Source of the DNA: a virus
DNA length: 64,000 nt
IMG/VR virus record: IMGVR_UViG_3300038856_000064
Span: 111,149 to 175,148 of that record
Direction: 5' to 3' (one strand)
Every line of letters starts with the position of its first letter. Within the stretch, counting starts at the first letter, position 1. Shown piece by piece: positions 1 through 9,862 of the stretch. Under the pieces are notes generated by a model that saw only the letters and a list, made by a program, of their open reading frames with translations, had not been told where the DNA came from and searched no databases. The position numbers were made by a program, and so were the translations under genes.

Positions 1-3000
1 TCTACTGGTTCGTCAAGGAAGCGGTCAAACTTATCTAATGGAAGCTCTAGCCTAATGCTGCTAAATGCATCAGCAACTCGCTCCTGAGATTTAATAATGC
101 GATCTTGAGCTTTTGCGCTAGCTTCTGCCCCCACATCCTTTCTTATCAGTTCGCCAATACGCTTTAGAATTTCTGGAGTAGCCTGACCGATACCCTGCGT
201 ACCGACATTTTGTCTTTTAGTTGCAAAACTACTAGCCTGATCGACAAGAGACTGAAGTTCACCTCTTCCGGCGCTGCTAACAATATTTTCTCCTGAGCCA
301 CCCTGCAAGATAGTTTTACCAGTAAGAACATCAGCTAGTGTTTCCCTAACAATTTTTTGAGCTTCTTCGCCACCTTGCCCCAGGGCTATCGCAGAAACTG
401 CTTCCTTAAATTTACCAGCCTGCTCTTCTGCTGCACGCGCAATCTGACCACCAGCGGGAATCAATACATCTAATCCCTCGATAAATCCCTCTACGTCCCT
501 ACTAAGCGTTTGCTCTGCCTTCTTAATGGCGTCAGCAGTCAATGGCTTGTTACGAACCCTGGATATCTCTTCATCAAAAATTTGACGAACCTGATCCGTA
601 GAAGTTCCGAATGACTCTGCTAGGGATAGGGTTTCTCTTTCCAACTCACGTAATGTAGTTTCGCCAATCTCATTAAGGATTGGTGAACTCTTTAGTAATA
701 GATCAGATGCTGATAAGTCTAGTTGCTCTCCAGTGCGTGCCTCAAGCGTCTTACTCAATGCTTGAAAAATTCTAGCATTTTGTTCTGCGGCAGATGCAGA
801 TCTATCAAAGCTAGCTCGCAAACCTTGCTGGGCACTTTGTCTTGAGCCCTGAATCTTTTCTTTTCTTGCCTGTGCCCCACCTGGATCAAATAAATCCTGA
901 AGACGTCCCTCTTCTAGCTTAAGTTCAAAATTCTTGAAAGACTTGAGGTTACGCAATGACTCATCTAATTTTTGAGCTACCGCACTCGTAATCTCTCCAT
1001 TCTCTGTTTGAACAATGCCAAGCTCTATATAACGACGACGTAATTCGTCAGTTTGATTACCTGCATCACTGAATGTCCTAACTAGTCCAGGGATAGCCCC
1101 GGCTAGGGCACCAACCCCAGCACCTATTGCTGTACCTACGCCAGGTATGAATGATCCAAGCAATGCTCCTGTGCCGGCGCCACCCAATGCTCCACCACCT
1201 ATATCAGCAGCAGCACCTAATCCTGTACTTCCCCCTTTATTAAGACCATTACTAAGGCTTTGTAACGCTCCACCAGCAACAGAGGCAGCTAGCCCAACAA
1301 ATGTAATATGTCGAGATGCAAATTGTAATGCCTTACTGGCACCATTAGTAACAGAGCCAAAACGCCCCACAGCCTTGGTCGGTTCCTGAATGGCTCTACC
1401 AGTTGCTATAATATCTATCCCCTGGCTAGTCATATTGCCACGAGCGCGATTTGCTACACCTTCCTGGCCTGCTGCCGAGCCTAAATATGCCGCGGCTCGA
1501 GCCTTCGCCATGCGCTCAGCCTGCTTTGCAGCAAAGAGCGCAGATGCTGACAACCCCTTCATTTGGTTATTAGCTTCGGCAGTTAGCATTGCAGTTCTCT
1601 GCATGGCCGTATTCATTCTACCCTCGACAGTCTGAGCTACCATCTTACCTTGAGCGTCAATCTTCCCCATCCCTACGGCAGCCTTATCCTGGCTATGAAT
1701 AAAGAAACTAATCGCCCTCTTGATACCTATAAACATAGGAATCAAAACTTTTGCAGCAAGACCAACAGCTAGGAATCCAGTGAATGTAGATGCTGCTCCC
1801 CCCAACGCTCTATCGAGTTGGGCAATAGATGTTGCAACCGCCTCGACCCCTTTTAGAGCACCAATAAACATTTCACCTAGGACACCTTCTGAAGTAGTCC
1901 TAACTAGTTGCTGGAATGCGATCTGCAATCTAGCAATAACATTAGCCAACTTAGACTGTTCTGCACGCTGCTTACGGGTTGCGTCACCCGTTGCTTCGAT
2001 TAACTGGTTCGTAACATCTTGGGTCCTTCCGAAGTCTTGTAGGGCGGCACGGAAAATTTCAACCTGACGAATACCAGCAGCCTTGACCGCAACATCAGCC
2101 TGCTCAGACTCTGTGAGTGTCTGAAACGCTACAGCAGTATCCTGTAATACATCAAATAGGTTACGCAAATTACCCTGCGTATCGATAGTCTGGACACCGA
2201 TCGCATTTAGGGCTTTAGTTGCATCAGAAGTCGAACTAGAAATTCTAGATGCTAGGGTCTTTAATGCAGTACCAACAACATCACCACCACGCTGAGTTCT
2301 TTCTTGCAAAACGGAGATTACGGCAGTCGCTTGCTCGATGGTAGCTCCAGTCGCAAAGATAGAAGCTGCTGAGCGCTTAAAAGCCTGTTGAACATCGGTA
2401 GCCTTAGATGCAGTAATATCCTCTGCTTTACCTAATACGTCGAAAAGCTTAGTCGTCGTGACAAGTTCTTTACTTAAACCACGAACATTAGCTTCTACTT
2501 GCTGAATAATCTGAACAAATAACTGGCTTGATTGAGCAGCATCTAGCGTCGTTCCCTGTAGGCCAGTTAACGCTCTATCGGTAAGTTCGACTACAGTTCC
2601 ATAGCCGCGACCAGCCAAACCTGCGCGAGCAAACTCTTGAGCAATATTAATTGTTTGATCTACTGCAACTCCAGTCTTTGATGATAATCCGAATAGATCG
2701 TTTCCGACCATTTGTAGCGTCTTATCACTTGTTTGGAGGATCTTGTTTAATTCAATTAGAGAATCATTAAAGTCAATAACAAATTTGACAGCAGCTTGTA
2801 CTGCATTCACGACAGTATTAATAGCAATTGCTACACCACGGAAGGCTGCGGCCTTTCGCCCTACCTCAAATGTTAGATCCTCTAGGTCCTTCATTTTTAG
2901 GTTGGCCTTCTCCGTACTGCTAGTTACCTCTTTTATGCCACGAGATAATCGATCAACACCGCCACCACCCGCATCAAATCCGCCAAATCCAGCACCACTA

Positions 3001-3551
3001 CGCGCAGTTGGAGGAACTCGTCCACCACCACCGGCACCAATGTCTGCAACATTAACAGTACGTGAGCCGGCTGGAAATGGAAGATTGCCCTTTGCCTTAC
3101 CAACAGAACCGCTTTGACCTAAGCTCCCCATCGTTTTTACAAGAGAACGCAAACCACTATTGACCTGCTTCGTCAACTCGTGCATCCTCTGTAGTGAACC
3201 CGCAGACTTGCTAGCCGCTTGACGCTGCGCCTTAAACGGGTCTGTCTTTGTACCACCAGCTACATTTGTCTGAATATCTAGTTTGGTTTTCTGAACAGCA
3301 TTTTGCACAGCTCTACGGATCTTAGACTCTACACCCCTGAGGCTATTCTGATTTACCTCTAGCTTAAGCTTATTGAGCTTAATGTTATTAAGCTTGGTCT
3401 TAACTTTCTTCGCAGCTTCGCCAGCATCAGACACTAATTTCTTTAATGCCGATGTATCTACTTTAAATTTTAAAGTCCCAGCATCAAGATTTCCCTTAAC
3501 CTCGACACCAGTAATCTTTAATTTTGATTCAATATCAAACTGGTCAGCCAA
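1..3551 (-). CDS. Tail tape measure protein (partial, runs off left edge)
   Basis: Open from 3551 down to base 1 without a stop, so at least 1,183 residues and truncated by the window. The start is TTG at 3551, six bases after a GGAG ribosome-binding site (3558-3561); no ATG in this frame is near. The first residues read (M)ADQFDIESKLKITGVEVK. Around 2450-2720 the frame gives helix-rich, Gly/Ala-rich text (LFGLSSKTGVAVDQTINIA, then LDAAQSSQLFVQIIQQVEAN) typical of tape measures, which set tail length and are ejected at infection. It lies downstream of the tail tube and tail assembly genes, the normal siphovirus order. The long reading frame and position are seen; the family call is inferred. 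Confidence 0.85.
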   Translation of the reverse strand, partial: MADQFDIESKLKITGVEVKGNLDAGTLKFKVDTSALKKLVSDAGEAAKKVKTKLNNIKLNKLKLEVNQNSLRGVESKIRRAVQNAVQKTKLDIQTNVAGGTKTDPFKAQRQAASKSAGSLQRMHELTKQVNSGLRSLVKTMGSLGQSGSVGKAKGNLPFPAGSRTVNVADIGAGGGGRVPPTARSGAGFGGFDAGGGGVDRLSRGIKEVTSSTEKANLKMKDLEDLTFEVGRKAAAFRGVAIAINTVVNAVQAAVKFVIDFNDSLIELNKILQTSDKTLQMVGNDLFGLSSKTGVAVDQTINIAQEFARAGLAGRGYGTVVELTDRALTGLQGTTLDAAQSSQLFVQIIQQVEANVRGLSKELVTTTKLFDVLGKAEDITASKATDVQQAFKRSAASIFATGATIEQATAVISVLQERTQRGGDVVGTALKTLASRISSSTSDATKALNAIGVQTIDTQGNLRNLFDVLQDTAVAFQTLTESEQADVAVKAAGIRQVEIFRAALQDFGRTQDVTNQLIEATGDATRKQRAEQSKLANVIARLQIAFQQLVRTTSEGVLGEMFIGALKGVEAVATSIAQLDRALGGAASTFTGFLAVGLAAKVLIPMFIGIKRAISFFIHSQDKAAVGMGKIDAQGKMVAQTVEGRMNTAMQRTAMLTAEANNQMKGLSASALFAAKQAERMAKARAAAYLGSAAGQEGVANRARGNMTSQGIDIIATGRAIQEPTKAVGRFGSVTNGASKALQFASRHITFVGLAASVAGGALQSLSNGLNKGGSTGLGAAADIGGGALGGAGTGALLGSFIPGVGTAIGAGVGALAGAIPGLVRTFSDAGNQTDELRRRYIELGIVQTENGEITSAVAQKLDESLRNLKSFKNFELKLEEGRLQDLFDPGGAQARKEKIQGSRQSAQQGLRASFDRSASAAEQNARIFQALSKTLEARTGEQLDLSASDLLLKSSPILNEIGETTLRELERETLSLAESFGTSTDQVRQIFDEEISRVRNKPLTADAIKKAEQTLSRDVEGFIEGLDVLIPAGGQIARAAEEQAGKFKEAVSAIALGQGGEEAQKIVRETLADVLTGKTILQGGSGENIVSSAGRGELQSLVDQASSFATKRQNVGTQGIGQATPEILKRIGELIRKDVGAEASAKAQDRIIKSQERVADAFSSIRLELPLDKFDRFLDEPV

Positions 3552-3571
3552 CTGCTACTCCAATAAATTAA

Positions 3572-4285
3572 TTAATTAGCAAGCTTCTTACGGGTTGTTT
3601 TCTTTCTAGTTGTCTTTTTTTTCGCTGTTCTCTTCTTAGTAACTCTGGGTTTAGTTTTAGCCTTAGGCTTCTCTGCATCTGCTAAGATCTGCTTCTCTAC
3701 GCCACGAACATATCCAACTTCCGGAAGGCTGGTAAGCGATTCCTGAAAAGTTGCACTTGATAATTCAAAGAGCTTTTCCCTAGCAGCTAGCACAACAGGC
3801 TCTTCTGCACGATCAATAAAGTCATGATAGTCCTTGAACACCTTTTTATTAGTGTCAGCATAAACTGTAGCATATGCTATATATGCATCACGACGAATAC
3901 TGTCAGCTAGCATCTCGCAAGAATTAGATAATACAGCCGCCTTTGCCTCGATCAACTTAAGACAATCGCTACGTAGAACACCCATCTCTTGTGCGATAGC
4001 CAACCCCTCTTCGTGGGTATTCGACTTCTCTAGTTTGATTTGTAGATCTACAATTTGGCGCTGAACTACACCTAGAGTTTCTTCATCTTCCTTGGTCCAA
4101 ATGCCCAATTCCGACATCTCACGCTCTAACGTGGCCTTCGGAAGAATTCCTCGTTTCATTAATTGAATATAAGCAATATGATATTCTGTGTCGCATTTCC
4201 GCTCTATCTCTACATTTTCAACCAATAATTTAAACTTAGCTGTCTTGCCATCAACTATTGACTCAAATTCCATTCCATCACTCAT
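3572..4285 (-). CDS. Tail assembly region protein with histone-like Lys-rich tail
   Basis: 237 residues. The body is helical and acidic-to-neutral; the last 35 or so residues are almost only Lys, Arg and Thr (for example TKKRTAKKKTTRKKTTRKK), like a histone H1 tail. It overlaps the upstream 178-residue gene by 8 bp and lies just before the tape measure, where siphoviruses carry tail assembly chaperones. No -1 slippery fusion to the upstream gene is visible. Function in tail assembly is inferred from position only; the basic tail could bind DNA or RNA. Confidence 0.5.
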   Translation of the reverse strand: MSDGMEFESIVDGKTAKFKLLVENVEIERKCDTEYHIAYIQLMKRGILPKATLEREMSELGIWTKEDEETLGVVQRQIVDLQIKLEKSNTHEEGLAIAQEMGVLRSDCLKLIEAKAAVLSNSCEMLADSIRRDAYIAYATVYADTNKKVFKDYHDFIDRAEEPVVLAAREKLFELSSATFQESLTSLPEVGYVRGVEKQILADAEKPKAKTKPRVTKKRTAKKKTTRKKTTRKKLAN

Positions 4286-4814
4286 TTCCTAACCCCTCAA
4301 GATATATTTCGCATACAACATCCCGCCATTCACGATAGTCTCCATGGGCAATTTTAACACCAGCAATCTGGGCTAGGTCCAAAAATGGCAGCAAGGAATC
4401 AACAATATCGTCTAAACCGGCACAGGTATATACTTTCTTATACACTATTCCAGCACCAACACTGTTACGGATTTTATTCAGAAGATTAAAATCACCAAAT
4501 ATGCGGAATACTGGTATCACATCATCCTCCTCGATAACATCCACCTCAGCATCTCCTAATGCCTTGATAATATCTCGGCTAAATGATACTTTTCCAGGAG
4601 GAGAATCAGCAACTAGCTGAGTTAATGAGCGAGTAGTATCCCCGGCGGCGTTAAGAATCTCGCTACGGGCAATTTTTAGATCCGCGCCCGTCAAAACGAC
4701 CTCCTCCTCGTCTTTTAGATCTCCCAAGTCGCACTGAATCGTATGCTCAATACACGCCAAGATACGAACAGCCATTCCACGCAATCTTTTTTGGATTACC
4801 TTATCAAACTCCAT
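4278..4814 (-). CDS. Hypothetical protein between tail tube and tape measure
   Basis: 178 residues, no family recognised. It starts with MEFDKVIQKRLRGMAVRIL and is predicted mostly helical. It overlaps the next gene by 8 bp and follows the 434-residue gene by 8 bp, so it is part of the tail operon. A role in minor tail structure or tail assembly is possible from position. Confidence 0.6.
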   Translation of the reverse strand: MEFDKVIQKRLRGMAVRILACIEHTIQCDLGDLKDEEEVVLTGADLKIARSEILNAAGDTTRSLTQLVADSPPGKVSFSRDIIKALGDAEVDVIEEDDVIPVFRIFGDFNLLNKIRNSVGAGIVYKKVYTCAGLDDIVDSLLPFLDLAQIAGVKIAHGDYREWRDVVCEIYLEGLGNE

Positions 4815-4822
4815 TTTATCTC

Positions 4823-6127
4823 CTAACTGGGTCTAGCCCTACCTTTTTTATCTTTCGTAAATTCACCTGGTCCGTAATACTTCGTATCTAGACCTAGCGC
4901 ACTACGGGCCTTATCACCACGCAAGCGCTGCTCCTCCATACCATCTACCCCAACACTCGCAAGATGTTTCTGTTCACTTGCAAGCAATTTGCGTACTCTA
5001 TCTGGATTAGTGGATTGTATTTCCTCTACCTTCTCACTCTTTGTTTTTTCATCATAATAGAGGAATACTCCATAAGAACAACTAGGTGGATGAATATGTC
5101 CACGTTTATCATGACCGCGAGACTCTGCCTCTTCTAGGATGCCGCATGTGCATTCCTGACAATATTCGCCCATAACATTAAAGCCCACCTCGTTGGCGCC
5201 AGATTTTTTATCAAGCCTATTGAGCTTCTTATCAAACTCTGACTTCTTTCTCTCTTGCTCGCGCTTCTTATGCTGTTCCTCTAGCCAACGGTCGAACAAC
5301 TTGTCATCTTCGATAACGTCATCAGATGGTGCCTCCATAGACTCAAAAGCGGAGTCATACACTTGGGACCAATATACTAATCTGAACTGATCCAATGTTA
5401 AGTCAAACATCTCTCGATCAAATAATGTCCTGACGCCGCGATTCTTTTTGGATGCCATCCACTTACATCGCCAAAATCCAGAACGCGCGATACGGCGAAT
5501 TGATGCCTCATCTGCAATAGATTCATTATAGTAAGTGCGCAGTAATCTGACCACTAACCCCGTATCTTGCTCTCTATTCAGATCATCTAGAGTATTCCAT
5601 ACCTGATTCATTTCTGGAAAAGATAACGTCGCACATTTTAGAAAGTAATTGCCACGTTCGCATTCAGCGGCATATTCTACGCTCGGCAATTCTATATGCT
5701 CAGTATATATCTTTTCTAGTAGTCCGATAGACTCAGAAATATGGAATGCTTTTGTGTTTAGTTTCTTAAACCTTGAGGTGGGCCTTAGTCGCTTTTTCCT
5801 ACCCTTACTATCAAGCATTTTCGTTTTTTCTTCTAACGACCGCTCCTCAGTAATAACAATAAGCTCTTTACGTAATGACTCTAGGTCGCTATCATAATGA
5901 ACTCGCCACATGCCTGCATGAATAGCATGCTTTTTAAGTTCATCACGGGTCATAAGGGTTGAGGTATCCATAAAGTGCTTATGGATATAATTACCAATAT
6001 TCTTTTCTTCTAATGTAAGTGGACGAAAAACAAATGTTTTCATCTCTCCATTATTATCCTTAACCTCTATTATTCTGCGACCCCAGGTCACTGCATCTAG
6101 AAGCTCCCCAATATCCTGCTCTTTCAT
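4823..6127 (-). CDS. Tail assembly chaperone-like protein
   Basis: 434 residues from ATG 6127, chosen because a GAGAGG ribosome-binding site precedes it and because the in-frame ATG at 6172 lies inside a terminator hairpin. Near the N-terminus it has the pattern KTFVFRPLTLEEKN, which resembles phage tail assembly chaperones (a short beta region followed by FRPLTxEE). A charged Lys/Glu stretch follows in the middle, then a Cys/His cluster (CQECTCG and HIHPPSC) that may bind zinc. It lies directly after the tail tube gene. The chaperone role is inferred from this motif and position; the length is large for that family. Confidence 0.45.
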   Translation of the reverse strand: MKEQDIGELLDAVTWGRRIIEVKDNNGEMKTFVFRPLTLEEKNIGNYIHKHFMDTSTLMTRDELKKHAIHAGMWRVHYDSDLESLRKELIVITEERSLEEKTKMLDSKGRKKRLRPTSRFKKLNTKAFHISESIGLLEKIYTEHIELPSVEYAAECERGNYFLKCATLSFPEMNQVWNTLDDLNREQDTGLVVRLLRTYYNESIADEASIRRIARSGFWRCKWMASKKNRGVRTLFDREMFDLTLDQFRLVYWSQVYDSAFESMEAPSDDVIEDDKLFDRWLEEQHKKREQERKKSEFDKKLNRLDKKSGANEVGFNVMGEYCQECTCGILEEAESRGHDKRGHIHPPSCSYGVFLYYDEKTKSEKVEEIQSTNPDRVRKLLASEQKHLASVGVDGMEEQRLRGDKARSALGLDTKYYGPGEFTKDKKGRARPS

Positions 6128-6156
6128 AACAATCCTCTCTATCCAATCCAACCCCA

Positions 6157-6195
6157 AAGGGTAAAGGCCCACCCCTCCTACAGGGGTGAGCCCAA
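6157..6195 (-). terminator. Intrinsic terminator after tail tube gene
   Basis: On the minus strand GGCTCACCCC (6192-6183) pairs over 10 bp with GGGGTGGGCC (6175-6166), followed by a T-rich tail (TTTACCCTTT). It lies between the highly expressed tail tube gene and the tail assembly gene, so it probably lowers downstream expression. Confidence 0.75.
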
Positions 6196-6206
6196 ACTAT
6201 CATTCA

Positions 6207-7586
6207 TTAGCTATCGTCAAAACTATTTGGGAATGGCGCGGCGCCGATATTGAATCGATCACTTCCATTCTCAAACACTAGCGTTCTGTGGTTCGGTTGG
6301 AACCTATCATGACTAATTGTTAGTGAGTTAAACGAACTAAAGTTGTAGGTGACTGTCATGTTGTCGCCACCAGCCTCACCACCACCAACATCGATAGTCG
6401 TTAGAACATTCGAGTCACCAACATCTACTTGGAGACCGTCACAGGTACGAACGATAATTGTGTTATTGGCAGTTTGGTTAGGACCACAATCAACTTCAGA
6501 TGTCGCATCGACTAGGTCACCCTGAGATGTGACAACTTCAATCGCAGTTGTAACTTCTACAGGAAAGGTTACATACTTGGTGAATGGACGCAGCGAGCCT
6601 AGCTCGAAAATGTCATCACGACCAATGTCTGCGGTTACTGTTACTGATTGTAGGTGCTCAACTACACCACTCGTATTTGAAGTTACGACTAGTTGGGTCA
6701 AGGCGTTGCCAGCAGAGTCTACTGCGCCAGAAACACCAACTGCGGCGTATCCCTTTTCGATTAGCTGCTCAACACTGACACCAGAACCGAGCGGCGAAGT
6801 GATACCAGGGATGTCAGACGGAAGAACCGAACGACGGATATCTACTTCCTCACGACGCTGGACACCAGAACCGACGATAAGCACGCCGAAGCCTGCTTCA
6901 CCACCAGCTAGTTCCTGAACGCCACCCAATGGCTCGTGACCGAATACACCAGACGGAACACCCTCAGGGGTCTCACTATCAGGTGGAGTCAATGCCGGTG
7001 GATAGGTATTAACGGCTTCACCAGGAACACTGGCGTCAAAGTTTGCCCACTTCTTATCGTTACCGACAAGAGTAATGGATTCGTTTACTGCACCATCGAC
7101 AGGGAAGGTGTAAGCAACGGTTGATAGATACATACCCGACAAAAGCACTGCCGAAAGTGGCGAAGCGGTATTTGCACGGAATTGTGTATCTGAATAAATG
7201 TTAAGAATAATATCACTGCGATGGAACGCAGTCTTTCCAACTAGATCCGTAAACGTGGGATCAGTCAGCATGAACCACAATGGCTTAGTACCGTCGATAA
7301 TCTTCTCGACAGTTACCTCAACATCCGGCTGACGCTCCGAGTACTCGTAAAGCTCAACCTGACCAAGCTGGAAAACCGTTTCACGGTTAAAGTTAGTCGA
7401 CATAGCGACTGACTGTACACCGCGTGGGACTTCCCAAAGGCCAGCTACTTCATCTACCGAAGCGGCAGAAAATAGACCGGATGCATATTCGCGCGCGTTA
7501 AGTGGTGCCACGCTGTTAGTTGGACCCGCAGCATTATCCTTGATCGCCACCTGCTCAAGGGCGTAAAAAGTTCTGCGATTTGGCAT
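6207..7586 (-). CDS. Major tail tube protein
   Basis: 459 residues, beta-rich, no long helices, with alternating Thr/Val/Gly stretches. A strong AGGAGG site precedes ATG 7586. It has its own candidate late promoter (7647-7658) upstream and a strong terminator downstream, as expected for a very highly expressed structural gene. It lies between neck genes and the tail assembly/tape-measure block, the usual place of a siphovirus tail tube. The C-terminal half (from about residue 260) has Ig-like or extra-domain character, and the total is longer than minimal tube proteins. The identity is inferred from context. Confidence 0.6.
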   Translation of the reverse strand: MPNRRTFYALEQVAIKDNAAGPTNSVAPLNAREYASGLFSAASVDEVAGLWEVPRGVQSVAMSTNFNRETVFQLGQVELYEYSERQPDVEVTVEKIIDGTKPLWFMLTDPTFTDLVGKTAFHRSDIILNIYSDTQFRANTASPLSAVLLSGMYLSTVAYTFPVDGAVNESITLVGNDKKWANFDASVPGEAVNTYPPALTPPDSETPEGVPSGVFGHEPLGGVQELAGGEAGFGVLIVGSGVQRREEVDIRRSVLPSDIPGITSPLGSGVSVEQLIEKGYAAVGVSGAVDSAGNALTQLVVTSNTSGVVEHLQSVTVTADIGRDDIFELGSLRPFTKYVTFPVEVTTAIEVVTSQGDLVDATSEVDCGPNQTANNTIIVRTCDGLQVDVGDSNVLTTIDVGGGEAGGDNMTVTYNFSSFNSLTISHDRFQPNHRTLVFENGSDRFNIGAAPFPNSFDDS

Positions 7587-7632
7587 TAGTTACCTCCTAA
7601 TTTGCGTGTCTGATCAGATGCATCTTGAGCAC

Positions 7633-7658
7633 TTAAGCTCAGCTTAATTATACACTAA
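7633..7658 (-). promoter_or_regulatory. Candidate late promoter with palindrome at start site
   Basis: Minus-strand TTAGTGTATAAT (7658-7647) is followed at once by the perfect 15-bp palindrome TTAAGCTGAGCTTAA (7647-7633) at the predicted transcription start. It would give the tail tube mRNA a roughly 55-base leader. The same 12-mer precedes several other structural genes. The palindrome may be an operator or a 5' stabilising hairpin. Confidence 0.45.
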
Positions 7659-7785
7659 ACACCCTAAAGCAATGTCGCCTACTGATATTAAATTGCTTGG
7701 CAATAACGTCTACAGCCACCCCTTCTTGATTTAGTTGCTTAATTTGGATAATATCATCTAGAGATAATTTTCTTACACATTGCAA
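7648..7785 (-). CDS. Small HTH protein or remnant (TTG start)
   Basis: 45-residue frame beginning at TTG 7785 and ending at TAA 7648. It contains IIQIKQLNQEGVAVDVIAKQ followed by FNISRRHCF, the pattern of the helix-turn-helix found at the C-terminus of HNH homing endonucleases and in short phage regulators. A similar HTH gene is at 25438-25626. No clear ribosome-binding site is seen, so it may be a decayed homing-gene remnant rather than an active gene. Confidence 0.4.
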   Translation of the reverse strand: MQCVRKLSLDDIIQIKQLNQEGVAVDVIAKQFNISRRHCFRVFSV

Positions 7786-7806
7786 TTTTGTAAATATACC
7801 CAATCA

Positions 7807-8865
7807 TCATGACTCGTAATTCACTCCATCAACGCCCTCTAGACCTATATCAAGCCCAAATGGGGTAGTGGGCATAATGGCATGTATCTGAACAGATAAG
7901 CGCACCACAGCCCTCTCAAAGACGTCCTGCTGAGTCGTAGCATCTGAAAAAAAGGAATCTAAGTCTACTAGCTCAGTTTCCTGAATAAAACCTCTAAACG
8001 CCACTGGATTTATTCCAGAAAAGGCTGGACCTGGCAATGGCTGATTTAAAGCTAATGAGCTATAAGGAACATAATCTGGACTTAGCTCATTCTTCAAGCC
8101 AGACAATGGAAATGGCGCTATATTATAATTAATGACCGGAAAGCTTTTTCTAGCCTGTAGAGACACTAAATCTATTAGATTATCTCTTGTGCTTTCGTCT
8201 AATGCCCAGATCTCGCATTTTAATTCATCTGTTAAAACTAAAGACCTATCACCTAGTTGATAGTTAGAGTGTGTTCGCCTAACATTCTCAGTAAATATAA
8301 TGGGAAGTGGTATAACCCTAGTTGATCCAGATGGATAGATTAGTTGTCCGGCAGTAAATGGATTACTCTTATACTGAGCCTCAAGCGCACCCTCTCTCAA
8401 CTGATTGTTAAATTGACGCAGATTCAGAATCTGAACATTTTTATATGAAAACTCTCCATGAACGGTTGTATCCAGTGGTAATGGACTATCAAAAATAATA
8501 CGTCCATTTATATAGTCAATGCTATGTGGATAAACTGCATCGTTCTCTAAGCGAAAGGCGCCGTCAATATAAACACCGCTAGCACGAAACGCAGTTGGCC
8601 AATGCCTAAGAATAACGGAGGGATTGAGTGCTGGCGGATTCTGGTATATCCAGTTACGAAATAGAGATTGCCATACCTGACCAGGCTGATAACCACCTTC
8701 TGCTAATATCTCTTGCGCCGTATCCGGTACCAAAAGACTCATGTCGCTACCATCATAAAATTGCGTACCACTTGTAACTATATCATAACAACCATCACGA
8801 AGCAATTCGGCATCTAGAAACTCACGCCAACTGTGCTTGAGCAAAAATCTCGGTTTAAAAAACAT
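7807..8865 (-). CDS. Structural protein of neck/tail region, unknown family
   Basis: 352 residues, rich in aromatic residues and predicted beta strands, with no recognised domain. It follows the 331-residue neck gene by only 1 bp and precedes the tail tube transcription unit. The N-terminus (MFFKPRFLLKHSWREFL) is not a signal peptide. Position suggests a head-tail junction or tail terminator-region role. Confidence 0.55.
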   Translation of the reverse strand: MFFKPRFLLKHSWREFLDAELLRDGCYDIVTSGTQFYDGSDMSLLVPDTAQEILAEGGYQPGQVWQSLFRNWIYQNPPALNPSVILRHWPTAFRASGVYIDGAFRLENDAVYPHSIDYINGRIIFDSPLPLDTTVHGEFSYKNVQILNLRQFNNQLREGALEAQYKSNPFTAGQLIYPSGSTRVIPLPIIFTENVRRTHSNYQLGDRSLVLTDELKCEIWALDESTRDNLIDLVSLQARKSFPVINYNIAPFPLSGLKNELSPDYVPYSSLALNQPLPGPAFSGINPVAFRGFIQETELVDLDSFFSDATTQQDVFERAVVRLSVQIHAIMPTTPFGLDIGLEGVDGVNYES

Positions 8866-8866
8866 A

Positions 8867-9862
8867 CTATCCCCTCAATAATGCCTTGATAGAAGTACTC
8901 ATAACTCGTCGCGTCCAAGTACCAAGATCAAGCTTTTGTTGTAGCCACCACCTATCCCAAAACCCATTAAACTTTGGACTTGGTGCATAGTCCGCAGTGA
9001 CGTTTCCAAATGTTTCTGACGGAGACTTGCCGCTCTTACCTGCGCGGTTACTCATCATAATCGCAGCAAATTCGCCTGCATTACTCCTAGTACGTGAAAT
9101 ACGGATTAATCCTTCAGTAATACTAACCCTACGCAAATTAAGGCCAGTGGACGATTTATTACTAGGGCTACGCTTCAAGGATTGGCGAAGATCTCGCACT
9201 CTTACTAACGCGAACCCAGGAGTACCGCCACTAGCAAAATGAGGACCAGTAACTAGACTTAGCCATGAATAGAACGGTCCCCTTGCTCCACTTTCAAATC
9301 TAGATGGATGAGGAGTTAACTTAAGCAACCTAGTCTGATCAAAATTGAATCTTATCTGTGGACCATCCTTACGAATGATAACATCTACAGTAATTGATTG
9401 TAGTAGGGCTGCCTTAAGATTACGAATCGACTCACTAGGATCAGGCAAACCAATCTCTCCAGCGCCAGCCTTGCTCTTAATAAATTTTGCGAACCCCTCT
9501 TGATCCAGTGGAGTTCCCGGCTTAGCTTGTCCTAAACTACGACCAAGGACTCTAACGCTTGGATTTCCGGCACCCACCAAGCCCGCTATCACAGATTCCA
9601 TAGCTATCTTTAGGTGACGCTCCAGCTCGGCTGCTCGTTCTGAAAATATCTTACGAAGAACAAGTCGTCGTGCCTGACTTTTGATACTACCCTTATCGTT
9701 CGCATCTACCTTAAATGTGAACTGTGCGGATTTGCGCTTGCCTTTAATAGTTGGCGCTACACCAGGCGCACCCTGAAACGCAGCAGCAGTGACGCGCCTA
9801 AGTGACCGTCCCACGCTCTGCATCTCATCATGGAGGGAGATTTCAACCTTATTCTTAGCCAT
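8867..9862 (-). CDS. Neck/tail-completion region structural protein
   Basis: 331 residues, strongly basic. The N-terminal half is helical; the middle has Gly/Pro-rich linkers. It overlaps the upstream 179-residue gene by 8 bp. No family was recognised with confidence; its place between connector genes and the tail tube fits a tail-completion or minor tail protein. Confidence 0.55.
   Translation of the reverse strand: MAKNKVEISLHDEMQSVGRSLRRVTAAAFQGAPGVAPTIKGKRKSAQFTFKVDANDKGSIKSQARRLVLRKIFSERAAELERHLKIAMESVIAGLVGAGNPSVRVLGRSLGQAKPGTPLDQEGFAKFIKSKAGAGEIGLPDPSESIRNLKAALLQSITVDVIIRKDGPQIRFNFDQTRLLKLTPHPSRFESGARGPFYSWLSLVTGPHFASGGTPGFALVRVRDLRQSLKRSPSNKSSTGLNLRRVSITEGLIRISRTRSNAGEFAAIMMSNRAGKSGKSPSETFGNVTADYAPSPKFNGFWDRWWLQQKLDLGTWTRRVMSTSIKALLRG

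Noticed and set aside
3572-4814. Programmed -1 frameshift joining the two tail assembly genes
   Set aside because: The genes overlap by 8 bp with a normal start for the second and no slippery heptamer was seen at the overlap.
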